Below, in pieces: positions 37,114-45,320 of a stretch of 64,000 nt of DNA. Each line of letters opens with the position of its first letter. The first letter of the stretch is position 1. The DNA is from CAIYTF01 sp963664845 (GTDB lineage: Bacteria > Bacteroidota > Ignavibacteria > Ignavibacteriales > Ignavibacteriaceae), in contig OY761615.1 of the NCBI GenBank assembly GCA_963664845.1, positions 3,348,001 through 3,412,000 on the forward strand, given 5' to 3'. The position numbers and the translations under genes are program-made. Below the pieces are notes generated by a model. It did not search any database and was not told where the DNA came from. It worked only from the letters and a program-made list of their open reading frames with translations.

Positions 37114-39321
37114 CTATTTCTCCGCCATGGCGGCGTCTTTCATGCTTAGAGAAATACGCTTGCGGGGAATATCAAGTTGTATGATGGTGACATCAACAAT
37201 GTCGCCTACCTTCAATGCTTCAAGCGGATTCTTAATGAATTTGTTCGCGATCTGTGAAACGTGCACAAGACCATCCTGTTTGACGCCAATGTCAACAAAG
37301 GCTCCGAAGTCAACAACGTTGCGCACGGTGCCTTTGAGGCGCATTCCCTCTTTAAGGTCTTCCATTTTCAGAACATCGCTGCGGAGAATTGGTTTGGGAA
37401 CATCCTCACGTGGATCGCGTCCCGGACGCTTGAGGTTCTCTACAATATCTTTCAAGGTTGGCTCACCGATGCCAACTTCCTTTGCAACTTTAGGGATGCC
37501 TTGATTGTTCACGAAGAACTCGATCATTCCCAATGATTCTTTCATGGTCTGAATGTCGAGGTTGAACATGGAAAGCAATTTCATGGTCGCGTTGTAGGAC
37601 TCAGGGTGAATGAACGTATTGTCCAGCGGATTCTTTGCTCCGGAGATCTTGAGAAATCCGGCTGCCTGTTCATATGCCTTTGGTCCAATGCCGGTCACCT
37701 CCATCAGTTCCTCGCGGCTATTGAACCTGCCATGTGCTTCGCGGTATTTGACAATGTTTTCCGCGAGCCGTTTGTTCAGGCCGGATACATAGGCAAGCAA
37801 AGAGACCGATGCGGTGTTAAGGTCAACGCCAACGTAGTTCACGCAGCTTATAACAACGTCATCCAGCTTCTTGCAAAGCAGCTTCTGATCAACATCATGC
37901 TGATAGAGACCTACGCCAATTGATTTGGAATCGATCTTAACCAGTTCGGAAAGCGGATCGAGCGCACGGCGGGCAATTGATATGTTTCCGCGTAAACTTG
38001 CCTCCAGATCAGGAAATTCTTTCTTGGCCACTTCGGAAGCAGAATAGACAGATGCACCTGCTTCATTCACCATCAGATATTGGCAACTGAAACTGTTATC
38101 CTTAATCAGCCCGGCGACCATGGCTTCAGTTTCGCGACTGGCGGTACCATTCCCAATGGCAACCAAATCAACTTTATATTTTTCAATAAATTTGGCCGTG
38201 ATCCGTTTTGCTTCTTCCATGCGGCTTTTGGGCTCGTGCGGGTAGATTGTTGCACCTTCCAGATATTTACCGGTACGATCAATAACTGCGATTTTGCAGC
38301 CTGAAACGTAGCCGGGGTCAATACCCATGATCATTTTATCGCTCAATGGCGGCTGCAGGAGCAGGCTGCGCAAATTGACCGCGAACGTTTCGATGGCAGA
38401 CAGGTCGGCTTGTTCCGAGAGAATGTTGCGTACTTCCTTTTCAACGGATGGGAAGATCAACCGTTTGAAGGCATCGGCAACAACGCCTCTGAGCAGTTCT
38501 TCAAAAACGGTAACCTGACTTTTAACATAGGTTTTGTAAATTCCGGCATGAATGGTCTCTTCATCAAACACAAAATCCACTTTGAGGAATTTTTCCGATT
38601 CGCCGCGGTTGAGCGCGAGGATCTGATAGGGTTTCAGTTTGAGAATGGGGCATTGGAAATCGTCGTAGACGCGGTAAATGTCCTTCTTCTCTTTGTCCTT
38701 CATCTTCTCATTAACGCTGTCCTTCAACGGATCATCATCCCGTTTGACAGATTTAAGTGCAGAATCCTTCTGCAGGAATTCTCTCGTTAATTGTCTCACT
38801 TCGGCGGTATCGCTTATCATTTCCGCGATGATGTCTTTAGCGCCCTGCAATGCTTCAATTTCAGTGTTAACGCCAAGCTCGGGGTTTATGAATTCACGCA
38901 CTTTTTCGTTGAAATCGCCGGCAAATTCCGGGTTCTCCAGAATGAAGAGCGCGAGAGGTTCCAGACCTTTTGCCTTGGCAATTGAGCCACGCGTTTTTCT
39001 CTTTGGTTTATAGGGGAGATACAAATCTTCAAGTTCCTGCAGTTTGGTGCAGGCATTAATTTTATTTCTGAGTTCGTCAGTCAGTTTTCCCTGTTCCTCA
39101 ATGCTCTTGAGGATGGATTCCCGGCGGTCATTCAATATGGTTAAATAGCCGAATCGTTCCTCAATAATGCGCAACGCGTCCTCATCGAGGCCGTTGGTGT
39201 GTTCTTTACGATATCGGGCAATAAAGGGGATCGTAGAGCCCTCTGCCAGCAGGGTGACAACAGTCTGCACCTGTGCAGAAGTAAAAGCGTTTTCTTTTGC
39301 GATAATTGATACGAAATCCAT
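37114..39321 (-). CDS. tex: Tex, RNA-binding transcription accessory protein
   Basis: 735 residues, typical of Tex/YhgF. Domains in order: N-terminal helix-turn-helix region with TIPFIARYRKEHTNGLDE, a YqgF/RNase H-like domain (MGIDPGYVSGCKIAVID, about 330-450), helix-hairpin-helix repeats (VNYVGVDLNTASVSLLAYVSGL and EELMEVTGIGPKAYEQAAGFL), and a C-terminal S1 RNA-binding domain (LKEGMRLKGTVRNVVDFGAFVDIG). Tex is a conserved nucleic-acid-binding factor linked to transcription and RNA turnover. Monocistronic, with a strong stem-loop after it. Confidence 0.96.
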   Translation of the reverse strand: MDFVSIIAKENAFTSAQVQTVVTLLAEGSTIPFIARYRKEHTNGLDEDALRIIEERFGYLTILNDRRESILKSIEEQGKLTDELRNKINACTKLQELEDLYLPYKPKRKTRGSIAKAKGLEPLALFILENPEFAGDFNEKVREFINPELGVNTEIEALQGAKDIIAEMISDTAEVRQLTREFLQKDSALKSVKRDDDPLKDSVNEKMKDKEKKDIYRVYDDFQCPILKLKPYQILALNRGESEKFLKVDFVFDEETIHAGIYKTYVKSQVTVFEELLRGVVADAFKRLIFPSVEKEVRNILSEQADLSAIETFAVNLRSLLLQPPLSDKMIMGIDPGYVSGCKIAVIDRTGKYLEGATIYPHEPKSRMEEAKRITAKFIEKYKVDLVAIGNGTASRETEAMVAGLIKDNSFSCQYLMVNEAGASVYSASEVAKKEFPDLEASLRGNISIARRALDPLSELVKIDSKSIGVGLYQHDVDQKLLCKKLDDVVISCVNYVGVDLNTASVSLLAYVSGLNKRLAENIVKYREAHGRFNSREELMEVTGIGPKAYEQAAGFLKISGAKNPLDNTFIHPESYNATMKLLSMFNLDIQTMKESLGMIEFFVNNQGIPKVAKEVGIGEPTLKDIVENLKRPGRDPREDVPKPILRSDVLKMEDLKEGMRLKGTVRNVVDFGAFVDIGVKQDGLVHVSQIANKFIKNPLEALKVGDIVDVTIIQLDIPRKRISLSMKDAAMAEK

Positions 39322-39454
39322 AGTGATAATAGAGCTCCTGTATGCGTTCAGAAATAGTAAAAATGAAGTTCAAATTTGACTCGCAAATTCGGGTAAAACA
39401 AGTTGTATAAATTAAATTTTTTGCTAGGAACCGGGTGGTGAAATATATTATTCG

Positions 39455-39773
39455 GAAAAATGCAATAACATCGAAGTTCTCGTATAAGTTTGAATTTAGT
39501 AAGACAAAGACGCTCACCCTTATTACAATTGTGTAAACTTAGTATATAAACTGCAAGACACTGATGACGAAATTCTTTTCGAAACGTCTTAGATTGGGTA
39601 GATCCCCGTCCCGTTTGAAGCGGGATTTCGTTGAACTCAATTTTCACGGGAATGCCGTTCGTCCATTATGCTCGTTAAGCTGACACCTTGCGCGCAGGGT
39701 GAGGGAGGCCGTTATATCTGATATTCAGGTAAGTTGTGGCTTTAGTCTTTTCCAATGTGATATTAGGGCTTAT
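39455..39773. repeat. Dispersed intergenic repeat, copy B (outer unit)
   Basis: 319 bases sharing ordered landmarks with 9434-9757: GAAAAATGCAATAAC at the start, CTCACCCT, the inner inverted-repeat element, AGGGTGAGGGAGG, CTGATA and ATTAGGGCTTA at the end. The CTCACCCT and AGGGTGAG boxes are themselves inverted, so the symmetry extends about 30 bases beyond the inner element. It lies upstream of tex on the far side of its promoter. Confidence 0.6.
39525..39691. mobile_element. MITE-like element, copy B
   Basis: 167 bases from ACAATTGTGTAAACTTAG (39525-39542) to TTAAGCTGACACCTTGC (39675-39691), degenerate inverted ends of the family. Its interior shares GGTAGATCCC, CGGGAATG and CTCGTTAAG words with the copy at 53236-53369, so the two are homologous over their whole length. 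Non-coding. Confidence 0.6.
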
Positions 39774-39795
39774 GCACACCTTCGGAGTTCCAATT

Positions 39796-39908
39796 GCGAA
39801 AACAGTCTAAAAACGCATACTGTGAACGATGTGAATGGCAGCTGTGCCAATCGGGATGGCTAAAAGCCGCGAAAACAACCTGAAAATGCACACTATGAAC
39901 GATGTGAA
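39796..39908. repeat. Pair of 40-base direct repeats
   Basis: 39796-39835 and 39869-39908 match at 34 of 40 positions, starting GCGAAAACA and ending TGAACGATGTGAA, with a 73-base offset. They lie in non-coding DNA between tex and the ferredoxin gene. Possible iterated binding site or remnant of a short tandem array. Confidence 0.6.
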
Positions 39909-40425
39909 CGCTTTTTTGTGTTTTTAAATATCGTGAACAATTATGAATTGTTTAAACATAAAGGGATGGTGGATAGCTTTAAGCTCTTCCTCTGAAGCAG
40001 AGCATAATGCCGGGATTTTAACACGAGTTGACAACATTATCACAGGTGGAAGATGACCTGCTCATTGTTAACTCTCATCAACTATTAAGAAACGCAATCA
40101 TTCCTAATATGCAAAATGCCATTTTCAACAATGAGAAAATGTTATACTGTTTTTTGCCCATTATTTGCGGCATGAATGAATTCCCATATTTTTGCATAAA
40201 TTCTGTAACCTGTGCGGGGCAGCGGTCTTAATACGGGTGATCTTTGTAACACATTATTTTATAACGTCTTATGCAGATGCCGCGGCTGAATCACTATGCA
40301 GGTAGTTGCTTTATTCAGCCGGGAGTTGTGAAAATCCATGCTTGTTATTGGTTTTGGCACAGAAAATGTTTATAGGAAAAACGAAGATATATATACTTTC
40401 ATTGATTCAATTAAAAGGTTACACC
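39909..40425. other. Gene-free stretch before the ferredoxin gene
   Basis: About 520 AT-rich bases with no convincing frame or structure. The last 200 bases should contain the ferredoxin promoter, but no clear consensus is seen. Confidence 0.4.
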
Positions 40426-40641
40426 ATGATGAATATAACGGATGATTGCATTAGTTGCTCGGCTTGCATCGATGAATGCCCAAGCAATGCGATTTATAAC
40501 GCCGGCTCAGAATATGATTTAAACGGAGCCACTCACGCAGCACTTTCAGAAGACCACCCTTATGTTGTTGCTGAATTATGTGATGACTGCAAAAGCTGTG
40601 TTGAAGTTTGCCCAGTTGACAGCATTGCTCCCGTTGAATAA
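40426..40641 (+). CDS. 2[4Fe-4S] ferredoxin
   Basis: 71-residue electron carrier. Two cysteine motifs, CISCSACIDECP and CDDCKSCVEVCP, each CxxCxxCxxxCP, bind one [4Fe-4S] cluster apiece; a 33-residue acidic linker separates them. This is the clostridial/Chlorobium-type low-potential ferredoxin, used with oxidoreductases for pyruvate or 2-oxoacids. Start: ATG at 40426 with AAAGG at 40415-40419; a longer frame to 40306 carries no ribosome site. Monocistronic, closed by a strong terminator. Confidence 0.95.
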   Translation: MMNITDDCISCSACIDECPSNAIYNAGSEYDLNGATHAALSEDHPYVVAELCDDCKSCVEVCPVDSIAPVE

Positions 40642-40667
40642 AACTTTTTGCAGCAACAAAACTGCTT

Positions 40668-40710
40668 AAAAAAACAATGGCTGTCCTGAATGGACAGCCA
40701 TTGTTTTTTT
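40668..40710. terminator. Bidirectional intrinsic terminator
   Basis: AAAACAATGGCTGTCC (40671-40686) pairs perfectly over 16 bases with 40692-40707 across a TGAAT loop. It is flanked by A residues on the left and T residues on the right, so it can terminate both the ferredoxin gene and the convergent lemA. Confidence 0.92.
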
Positions 40711-40742
40711 AAACGGGATCCTGGCATCAATGCCGGAAATGC

Positions 40743-41342
40743 TTAAAACTGGACTTTGGGTGCTTTTTCTGCTCCCTGCTCGGCCTGGAAATATTGTTTT
40801 TCGCGGAAACCAAACATGTTCGCGAGAAGATTACCCGGGAATACCTTCACCTGAGTGTTGTAGTTCTGAACCACGGCATTAAAGTCGTTTCTTGCCACGG
40901 ATATTCTGTTTTCGGTGCCTTCAAGTTGTACCATCAGGCTCTTAAAGTTTTCATTTGCCTTCAGTTCCGGATATTTTTCCACAACCACCATCAAACGGCT
41001 TAGGGCACCGCTCAACTGGCTTTGTGACTGCTGGAACTTCTGGAAAGCCTGAGGATCGTTAAGCACTTCTTTGGTAACGGTCATCTGGGCCACTTTGCTT
41101 CTTGCTTCAATAACATCGGTCAGTGTTTTTTGCTCAAAATTCGCATATCCTTTAACCGTGTTGACCAGATTCGGGATCAGATCAGTTCTCCGCTGATACT
41201 GTGTCTCAACTTTGGACCATTTCCCGTTCACATCTTCGTTCATGCTGACAAAAGAGTTGTATTTGGAAACACCGCACGAAAATGGAATTACAATTATAAC
41301 AAAGACTGCTACCAGAGCGATTATAAGACCTTTGTACTTCAC
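40743..41342 (-). CDS. lemA: LemA family protein
   Basis: 199 residues with one N-terminal membrane helix (LIIALVAVFVIIVIPFSCG) and a helical domain beginning YNSFVSMNEDVNGKWSKVETQYQRRTDLIPNLVNTVKGY, the LemA signature. Later AVVQNYNTQVKVFPGNLLANMFGF is also typical. LemA proteins are membrane-anchored helical bundles of poorly known function. They are often paired with a TPM-domain (YgcG) gene, which is not present here. GTG start at 41342; TATCTTTA (41380-41387 on the minus strand) is a near match to the Bacteroidota -7 box about 40 bases upstream. Confidence 0.92.
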   Translation of the reverse strand: MKYKGLIIALVAVFVIIVIPFSCGVSKYNSFVSMNEDVNGKWSKVETQYQRRTDLIPNLVNTVKGYANFEQKTLTDVIEARSKVAQMTVTKEVLNDPQAFQKFQQSQSQLSGALSRLMVVVEKYPELKANENFKSLMVQLEGTENRISVARNDFNAVVQNYNTQVKVFPGNLLANMFGFREKQYFQAEQGAEKAPKVQF

Positions 41343-41615
41343 GTTCTATCCTGTTGATTATTGAGAAATTGCTGCACGTAAAGATATAAAAAAAAATCAA
41401 ATTATAAGGTGTCCGGGTAAATCGGGAAAAAGGGTGAATATGAGTGCCAGCCGACCTGGCGCACCGGATTTTTACAAAAAACCAAAAAGGGTACCGAAGT
41501 GAGAAGAATGTATGAAAAGCAGTTGAAGGAAGAATCGAAAAATAGGGCGTCCGTAACTTACCAAGAATCCGAAATGTTCAATTTGTTTTGATCACTTCGA
41601 TAAATTGCGGTTCAT

Positions 41616-41692
41616 ATTCAACCCCATAGCGGGGTTGAATGTCTGTCTTTTTGTCGTTGTTGGCTACCAATATACAAACCCTAACGGGTTTG
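41616..41692. repeat. Two intergenic hairpins
   Basis: ATTCAACCCC/GGGGTTGAAT (41616-41625 with 41631-41640, perfect 10-bp stem) and CAAACCC/GGGTTTG (41675-41681 with 41686-41692). The surrounding GCTACCAATATACAAACCC phrase resembles palindromic intergenic repeats frequently met in Bacteroidota genomes (from memory). Not assigned to a transcript. Confidence 0.5.
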
Positions 41693-41709
41693 ATGATTTT
41701 ATCTCTTAT

Positions 41710-41837
41710 GTGGGTGTCGCATAACTCAGGAAAAGTCATTGCGAGCCCGCATCGGGCGAAGCAATCTCACGATTAACGCCTATAAACAAAGCTTTTTTAC
41801 GCAGAATTCTGTGCTTAATGCATTATGCGACACCCAC
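41710..41837. mobile_element. MITE-like element with perfect 15-bp ends
   Basis: 128 bases bounded by GTGGGTGTCGCATAA (41710-41724) and its exact complement TTATGCGACACCCAC (41823-41837). No coding capacity. Its ends are unrelated to the GCAATGG family. No clear target-site duplication is seen. A non-autonomous insertion is inferred. Confidence 0.65.
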
Positions 41838-41841
41838 CTAA

Positions 41842-42017
41842 GGGTAAATTCCCCGCCGTTTGCGGCGAACTTAGATCAAGAACTGAGATGAATGCCCCGA
41901 CCGCTGCGACGGGGTTGTTCATTTTCGAAGAGTAAATTCTCCGGCGCTTGCAGCGAATTTGTATTAAGTACTGGGCTAGATACCCATTCCGATTGCAGCG
42001 GCGTAGTTCATTATCCT
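41842..42017. repeat. 88-base imperfect tandem repeat
   Basis: Two adjacent units, 41842-41929 and 41930-42017, begin GGGTAAATTC and GAGTAAATTC and share GCAGCGAA- and GTTCATT-type words with roughly two-thirds identity by eye. Each contains GC-rich self-complementary segments (for example GCCCCGACCGCTGCGACGGGG), like REP-type palindromes. Confidence 0.55.
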
Positions 42018-42224
42018 GCTGCAAAGAATAGCTTTGGGCTTCGCATTAAGATGGAATTGTGTAACTGAAGGAATTCCTTTGGTTCTTACATTTACTGTCT
42101 TGGCGGGGTTTCTCTTGCTGCTTTTGGGCGCAGGCAAATTTATACTTCTCCTTTTTTGCAGGTTGAGCACTTCCGAACGGTCATTTTCTCTGGTTGGTTT
42201 AACTTGCTTTTTCTCCTCCGCCAT
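41976..42224 (-). CDS. Possible small basic protein, 3' end in repeat DNA
   Basis: 82 codons from ATG at 42224, divergent from the lipoprotein gene. The product is very rich in Lys, Arg, Asn and Pro (MAEEKKQVKPTRENDRSEV at the start) with no recognised domain or signal. The last 15 or so codons run into the tandem repeat at 41842-42017, so if real, its original end was probably replaced. The ribosome site is weak. It may be a chance frame. Confidence 0.25.
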   Translation of the reverse strand: MAEEKKQVKPTRENDRSEVLNLQKRRSINLPAPKSSKRNPAKTVNVRTKGIPSVTQFHLNAKPKAILCSRIMNYAAAIGMGI

Positions 42225-42298
42225 CTTGCTTTCTTTACGTTTTTTCCGTTACTTTTATATTGTACTTCTAAATTTATTATCACCAGTATAGGTCAACC

Positions 42299-42835
42299 AT
42301 GAATTTTCGAATACTGCCGCTTGTTTTGTGCGCGTTTCTGCTTCCAGGGTGCCTGATAGTCTCGAAGATATCGTATCATATCAGCGTGGGGGAAGACCGC
42401 AGCGGCAGTGCCGTTGTTACGTTTCATGACATCCGCTCGGATGCCATTGGTAACAAGGAATTTGAGGAGGACAGGAAAAACCTCTTTGAGTACATACTCA
42501 AAAGCGATGAATTTGTTAATTCTCTCCAGTTGGAAGGGAAATTTATCAAATCCCGTGACCTAAAAATTTCCGAGGGGAAACTTACCGGCGTTGCAAAATA
42601 TGACTTTAATGATGTTGAGAAAATTGAAGGCATCCGGCACCAGGATGGTCTATACTATCTGACTCTCCAGAGCGATGATAAAGTGCTTTCCACAAATGGT
42701 GAAATGGTATCCACCGGGGACTATAAAAGAATTATCTGGCGCGATTCAGCAACTGAATTACTGTTCGAAATCGAATCTGGCCAAGTCCAGCAGAAAACCA
42801 GGGACTTAACCCCCTATTTGAATAAAGCGAAATAA
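42299..42835 (+). CDS. Predicted lipoprotein of unknown function
   Basis: 178 residues. N-terminal signal with lipobox LLPGC (Cys18), so the mature protein is probably lipid-anchored in the envelope. The rest is a single beta-rich soluble domain (SYHISVGEDRSGSAVVTFHDIRSD, ...YDFNDVEKIEGIRHQDGLYYLTLQ); no family recognised. It ends 7 bases before priA, so the two are probably co-transcribed, though no functional link is evident. Confidence 0.8.
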   Translation: MNFRILPLVLCAFLLPGCLIVSKISYHISVGEDRSGSAVVTFHDIRSDAIGNKEFEEDRKNLFEYILKSDEFVNSLQLEGKFIKSRDLKISEGKLTGVAKYDFNDVEKIEGIRHQDGLYYLTLQSDDKVLSTNGEMVSTGDYKRIIWRDSATELLFEIESGQVQQKTRDLTPYLNKAK

Positions 42836-42842
42836 GTTACTG

Positions 42843-45320
42843 ATGTATGCAGAGGTTGTCTTTTTCCTTCCGTTCAGGAAAGCATTCACCTATCTGGTTC
42901 CCGCTGATCTTGAAGAAGAAATAGCGGTAGGGAAAAGAGTCCTCGCTCCTTTTGGCCCTAAAACACTAACCGGTTACTGTGTCTCTGTCAGCGGCGAGCC
43001 TGCAGCGTCCAACATCGCAGTCGAGAAGATCAAAGAGCTCTATGAGATACTTGACCCGGAGCCACTGCTTACCTCCGATGATCTTTCTCTTTATCGCTGG
43101 ATGTCAGACTATTATTTTGCCCCCTTGGGAGAAACCCTGAAACTTACCGTGCCCTACGGCAGCGAGATTCAATCAAAACGGCTTGTTGCCCCCGACGTTG
43201 CATATTGCAAAACGCTTTTGGAAAAGGCAAAAAAGAAAGCTTCACTCCGCAGCAAAGTCCTTGCCGTCCTCATTGAGAAGAATACGGTTCAAATCTCGGT
43301 TCTTCAGAAATCGGTAAAGAGAAAAAATATTTACTCAGTATTGCGCTATCTGCAAAAAGAAGGCGCAGTCTCCGTGAGTGAAGTGGCGGGCAAAGCGAAA
43401 GTATCGGTTAAAAAAGAACGATTCGTACAACTTGCAATTTCACCTGAAACCGTTTACAGTATGCTGCCCGAGGTGGAAAAGCGTTCTCCCAAACAAGTGG
43501 CGTTGCTCCTGCGTCTTCTGGAAGCGGAGGGGACTGCACTTCGCGCATCGGTGGTTGCCAAAGAGACAGAGACACCTCCCAGTGTTTTCGGCTCGTTGGC
43601 AAAACGTGGAATAATAAAGCTATTTCAAAAAGCAGTTGACAGGCGCAGGAAAGAGACTTTCACAAATGACCTGGCCGATTACCAACTTACCGAACAGCAG
43701 CAGTCGGTTTATGAGGAAGTTGAAAAATCGGTTATTGCAGGTGAATTCAAGCCATTTTTGCTTTATGGTGTGACGGGAAGCGGAAAGACACTTATTTATT
43801 TGGAGCTTGCGAAAAAAGTTCTTGAACTGGGGAAATCGGTTTTATTGCTGGTGCCGGAAATATCCCTTACTCCGCAAATCACCTCCCGGTTTTATCACCG
43901 GTTTGGTGATGAAGTTATTGTATTACACAGCAAAATTTCTCCGGGTGAGCGCTATGATGCATGGATGAAAGCGCTGCACGGCACTGCCCGGATTGTGATT
44001 GGTGCACGCTCTGCGTTGTTCGCTCCACTGCGCAACATTGGGCTTGTTGTTATTGACGAAGAGCATGATGCAAGCTACAAGCAAAACGATACTATGCCGC
44101 GGTATCACGCCCGCGATTGTGCGGTCTATAAAGCCAGCATCGCAAAATGTCCCATACTTTTGGGCTCCGCGACCCCTTCAATGGAAAGCATGTTTAATGC
44201 CGAGCAGGGTAAATATCGCTTGCTCAACCTGCCCAATCGTGTGGATGAAGCCAAGCTGCCAATCATCACGATGATAAATGTTGTGCAGGAGAAAAACCGG
44301 AAACGGATGCTCGGACTGTTCTCTCAGACGCTTATCGAGAAGATAAGGAACCGTTTGCAAAAAAAAGAAGGTGTCATCGTTCTGCAAAACCGGCGGGGCT
44401 TTTCAACTTCGGTTTATTGTTTTGATTGCGGGGAAGTTGAAACATGCGAGAACTGTTCGGTCTCGTTGGTGCATCACATCAATGAGAACTATCTGAAGTG
44501 TCACTACTGCGGGTTCGTTAAGCCGGTCCCATCGCAATGCAATCAGTGCGGATCGTTCGCGGTTAAATATTTTGGCACCGGTACCGAACGGGTTGAAGAT
44601 GAACTGGCATATTATCTTCCCGATGCGGTAATTAAACGGGTTGATTCGGATTCGCTTGGCAAGATTGGATCGTTCAGCCGGGTTCTTTCCGAGTTTCGTG
44701 ATGGCGCAATTGATATATTGCTGGGCACACAAATAGTTGCAAAGGGACTAGACTTTTCGCGCGTCACGCTCGTTTGTGTTGTCTCTGCCGAAACAAATTT
44801 GTGGATACCTGATTTCCGCGCCGATGAGCGCACCTTCCAGTTGTTGACGCAGGTATCGGGCAGGGCAGGAAGAAGTTCTGTTGAAGGAGAAGTGCTGATC
44901 CAGACACAAAACGACCAGAGCCGTGTTCTGCAAAAAATTCTGCTGAATGACTACATGGGGTTTTATCAATCCGAATTGTTTCTGCGTCAGAAGCATTCAT
45001 ATCCACCCTTTTCACGATTGTGTTTGTTGGAGATGAAAGATGAGGACCCCGACAAGGTGAAGCTTGCTATTGGTGAGTTGCACCAGGCAATTTCCCGGCA
45101 TAAAAATTATCTGACAATAACACCTCCCTCGGCAGCGGTGCTGGCAAGGATAAATAAGTTTTACCGGTTCCAGATACTGGTGAAAAGTGAGAGAGCAATT
45201 GATCCTTCAGGATCGGCGTTACGGAGAGGAATAAATGAAGCCATGCAATTTTTCCACACACACTCAAAGCACCGGGACATTCAAATCATCGCGGATATGG
45301 ATCCGCAAATAGTGATTTGA
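42843..45320 (+). CDS. priA: Primosomal protein N' (replication restart helicase)
   Basis: Superfamily 2 helicase that reloads the replisome at collapsed forks. 825 residues. Order: N-terminal DNA-binding domain (VVFFLPFRKAFTYLVP), winged-helix region, helicase with Walker A GVTGSGKTLIYLEL and box II VVIDEEHDASYKQ, SATPSMES, zinc-binding cysteines (CFDCGEVETCENC, CHYCG, CNQCG), then the second RecA lobe (GTGTERVEDEL, GTQIVAKGLDF, QVSGRAGR) and a C-terminal domain. All catalytic motifs are intact. Its stop codon abuts the stop of the opposite gene with no gap. Confidence 0.97.
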   Translation: MYAEVVFFLPFRKAFTYLVPADLEEEIAVGKRVLAPFGPKTLTGYCVSVSGEPAASNIAVEKIKELYEILDPEPLLTSDDLSLYRWMSDYYFAPLGETLKLTVPYGSEIQSKRLVAPDVAYCKTLLEKAKKKASLRSKVLAVLIEKNTVQISVLQKSVKRKNIYSVLRYLQKEGAVSVSEVAGKAKVSVKKERFVQLAISPETVYSMLPEVEKRSPKQVALLLRLLEAEGTALRASVVAKETETPPSVFGSLAKRGIIKLFQKAVDRRRKETFTNDLADYQLTEQQQSVYEEVEKSVIAGEFKPFLLYGVTGSGKTLIYLELAKKVLELGKSVLLLVPEISLTPQITSRFYHRFGDEVIVLHSKISPGERYDAWMKALHGTARIVIGARSALFAPLRNIGLVVIDEEHDASYKQNDTMPRYHARDCAVYKASIAKCPILLGSATPSMESMFNAEQGKYRLLNLPNRVDEAKLPIITMINVVQEKNRKRMLGLFSQTLIEKIRNRLQKKEGVIVLQNRRGFSTSVYCFDCGEVETCENCSVSLVHHINENYLKCHYCGFVKPVPSQCNQCGSFAVKYFGTGTERVEDELAYYLPDAVIKRVDSDSLGKIGSFSRVLSEFRDGAIDILLGTQIVAKGLDFSRVTLVCVVSAETNLWIPDFRADERTFQLLTQVSGRAGRSSVEGEVLIQTQNDQSRVLQKILLNDYMGFYQSELFLRQKHSYPPFSRLCLLEMKDEDPDKVKLAIGELHQAISRHKNYLTITPPSAAVLARINKFYRFQILVKSERAIDPSGSALRRGINEAMQFFHTHSKHRDIQIIADMDPQIVI

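Noticed and set aside
40306..40425. Longer ferredoxin reading frame from 40306
   Set aside because: The 40-residue extension has no counterpart in small ferredoxins and no ribosome site; ATG at 40426 fits both.
41815..42024. 69-codon frame on the - strand
   Set aside because: Consists almost entirely of the 88-bp tandem repeat and MITE end, so it is a by-product of repeat sequence.
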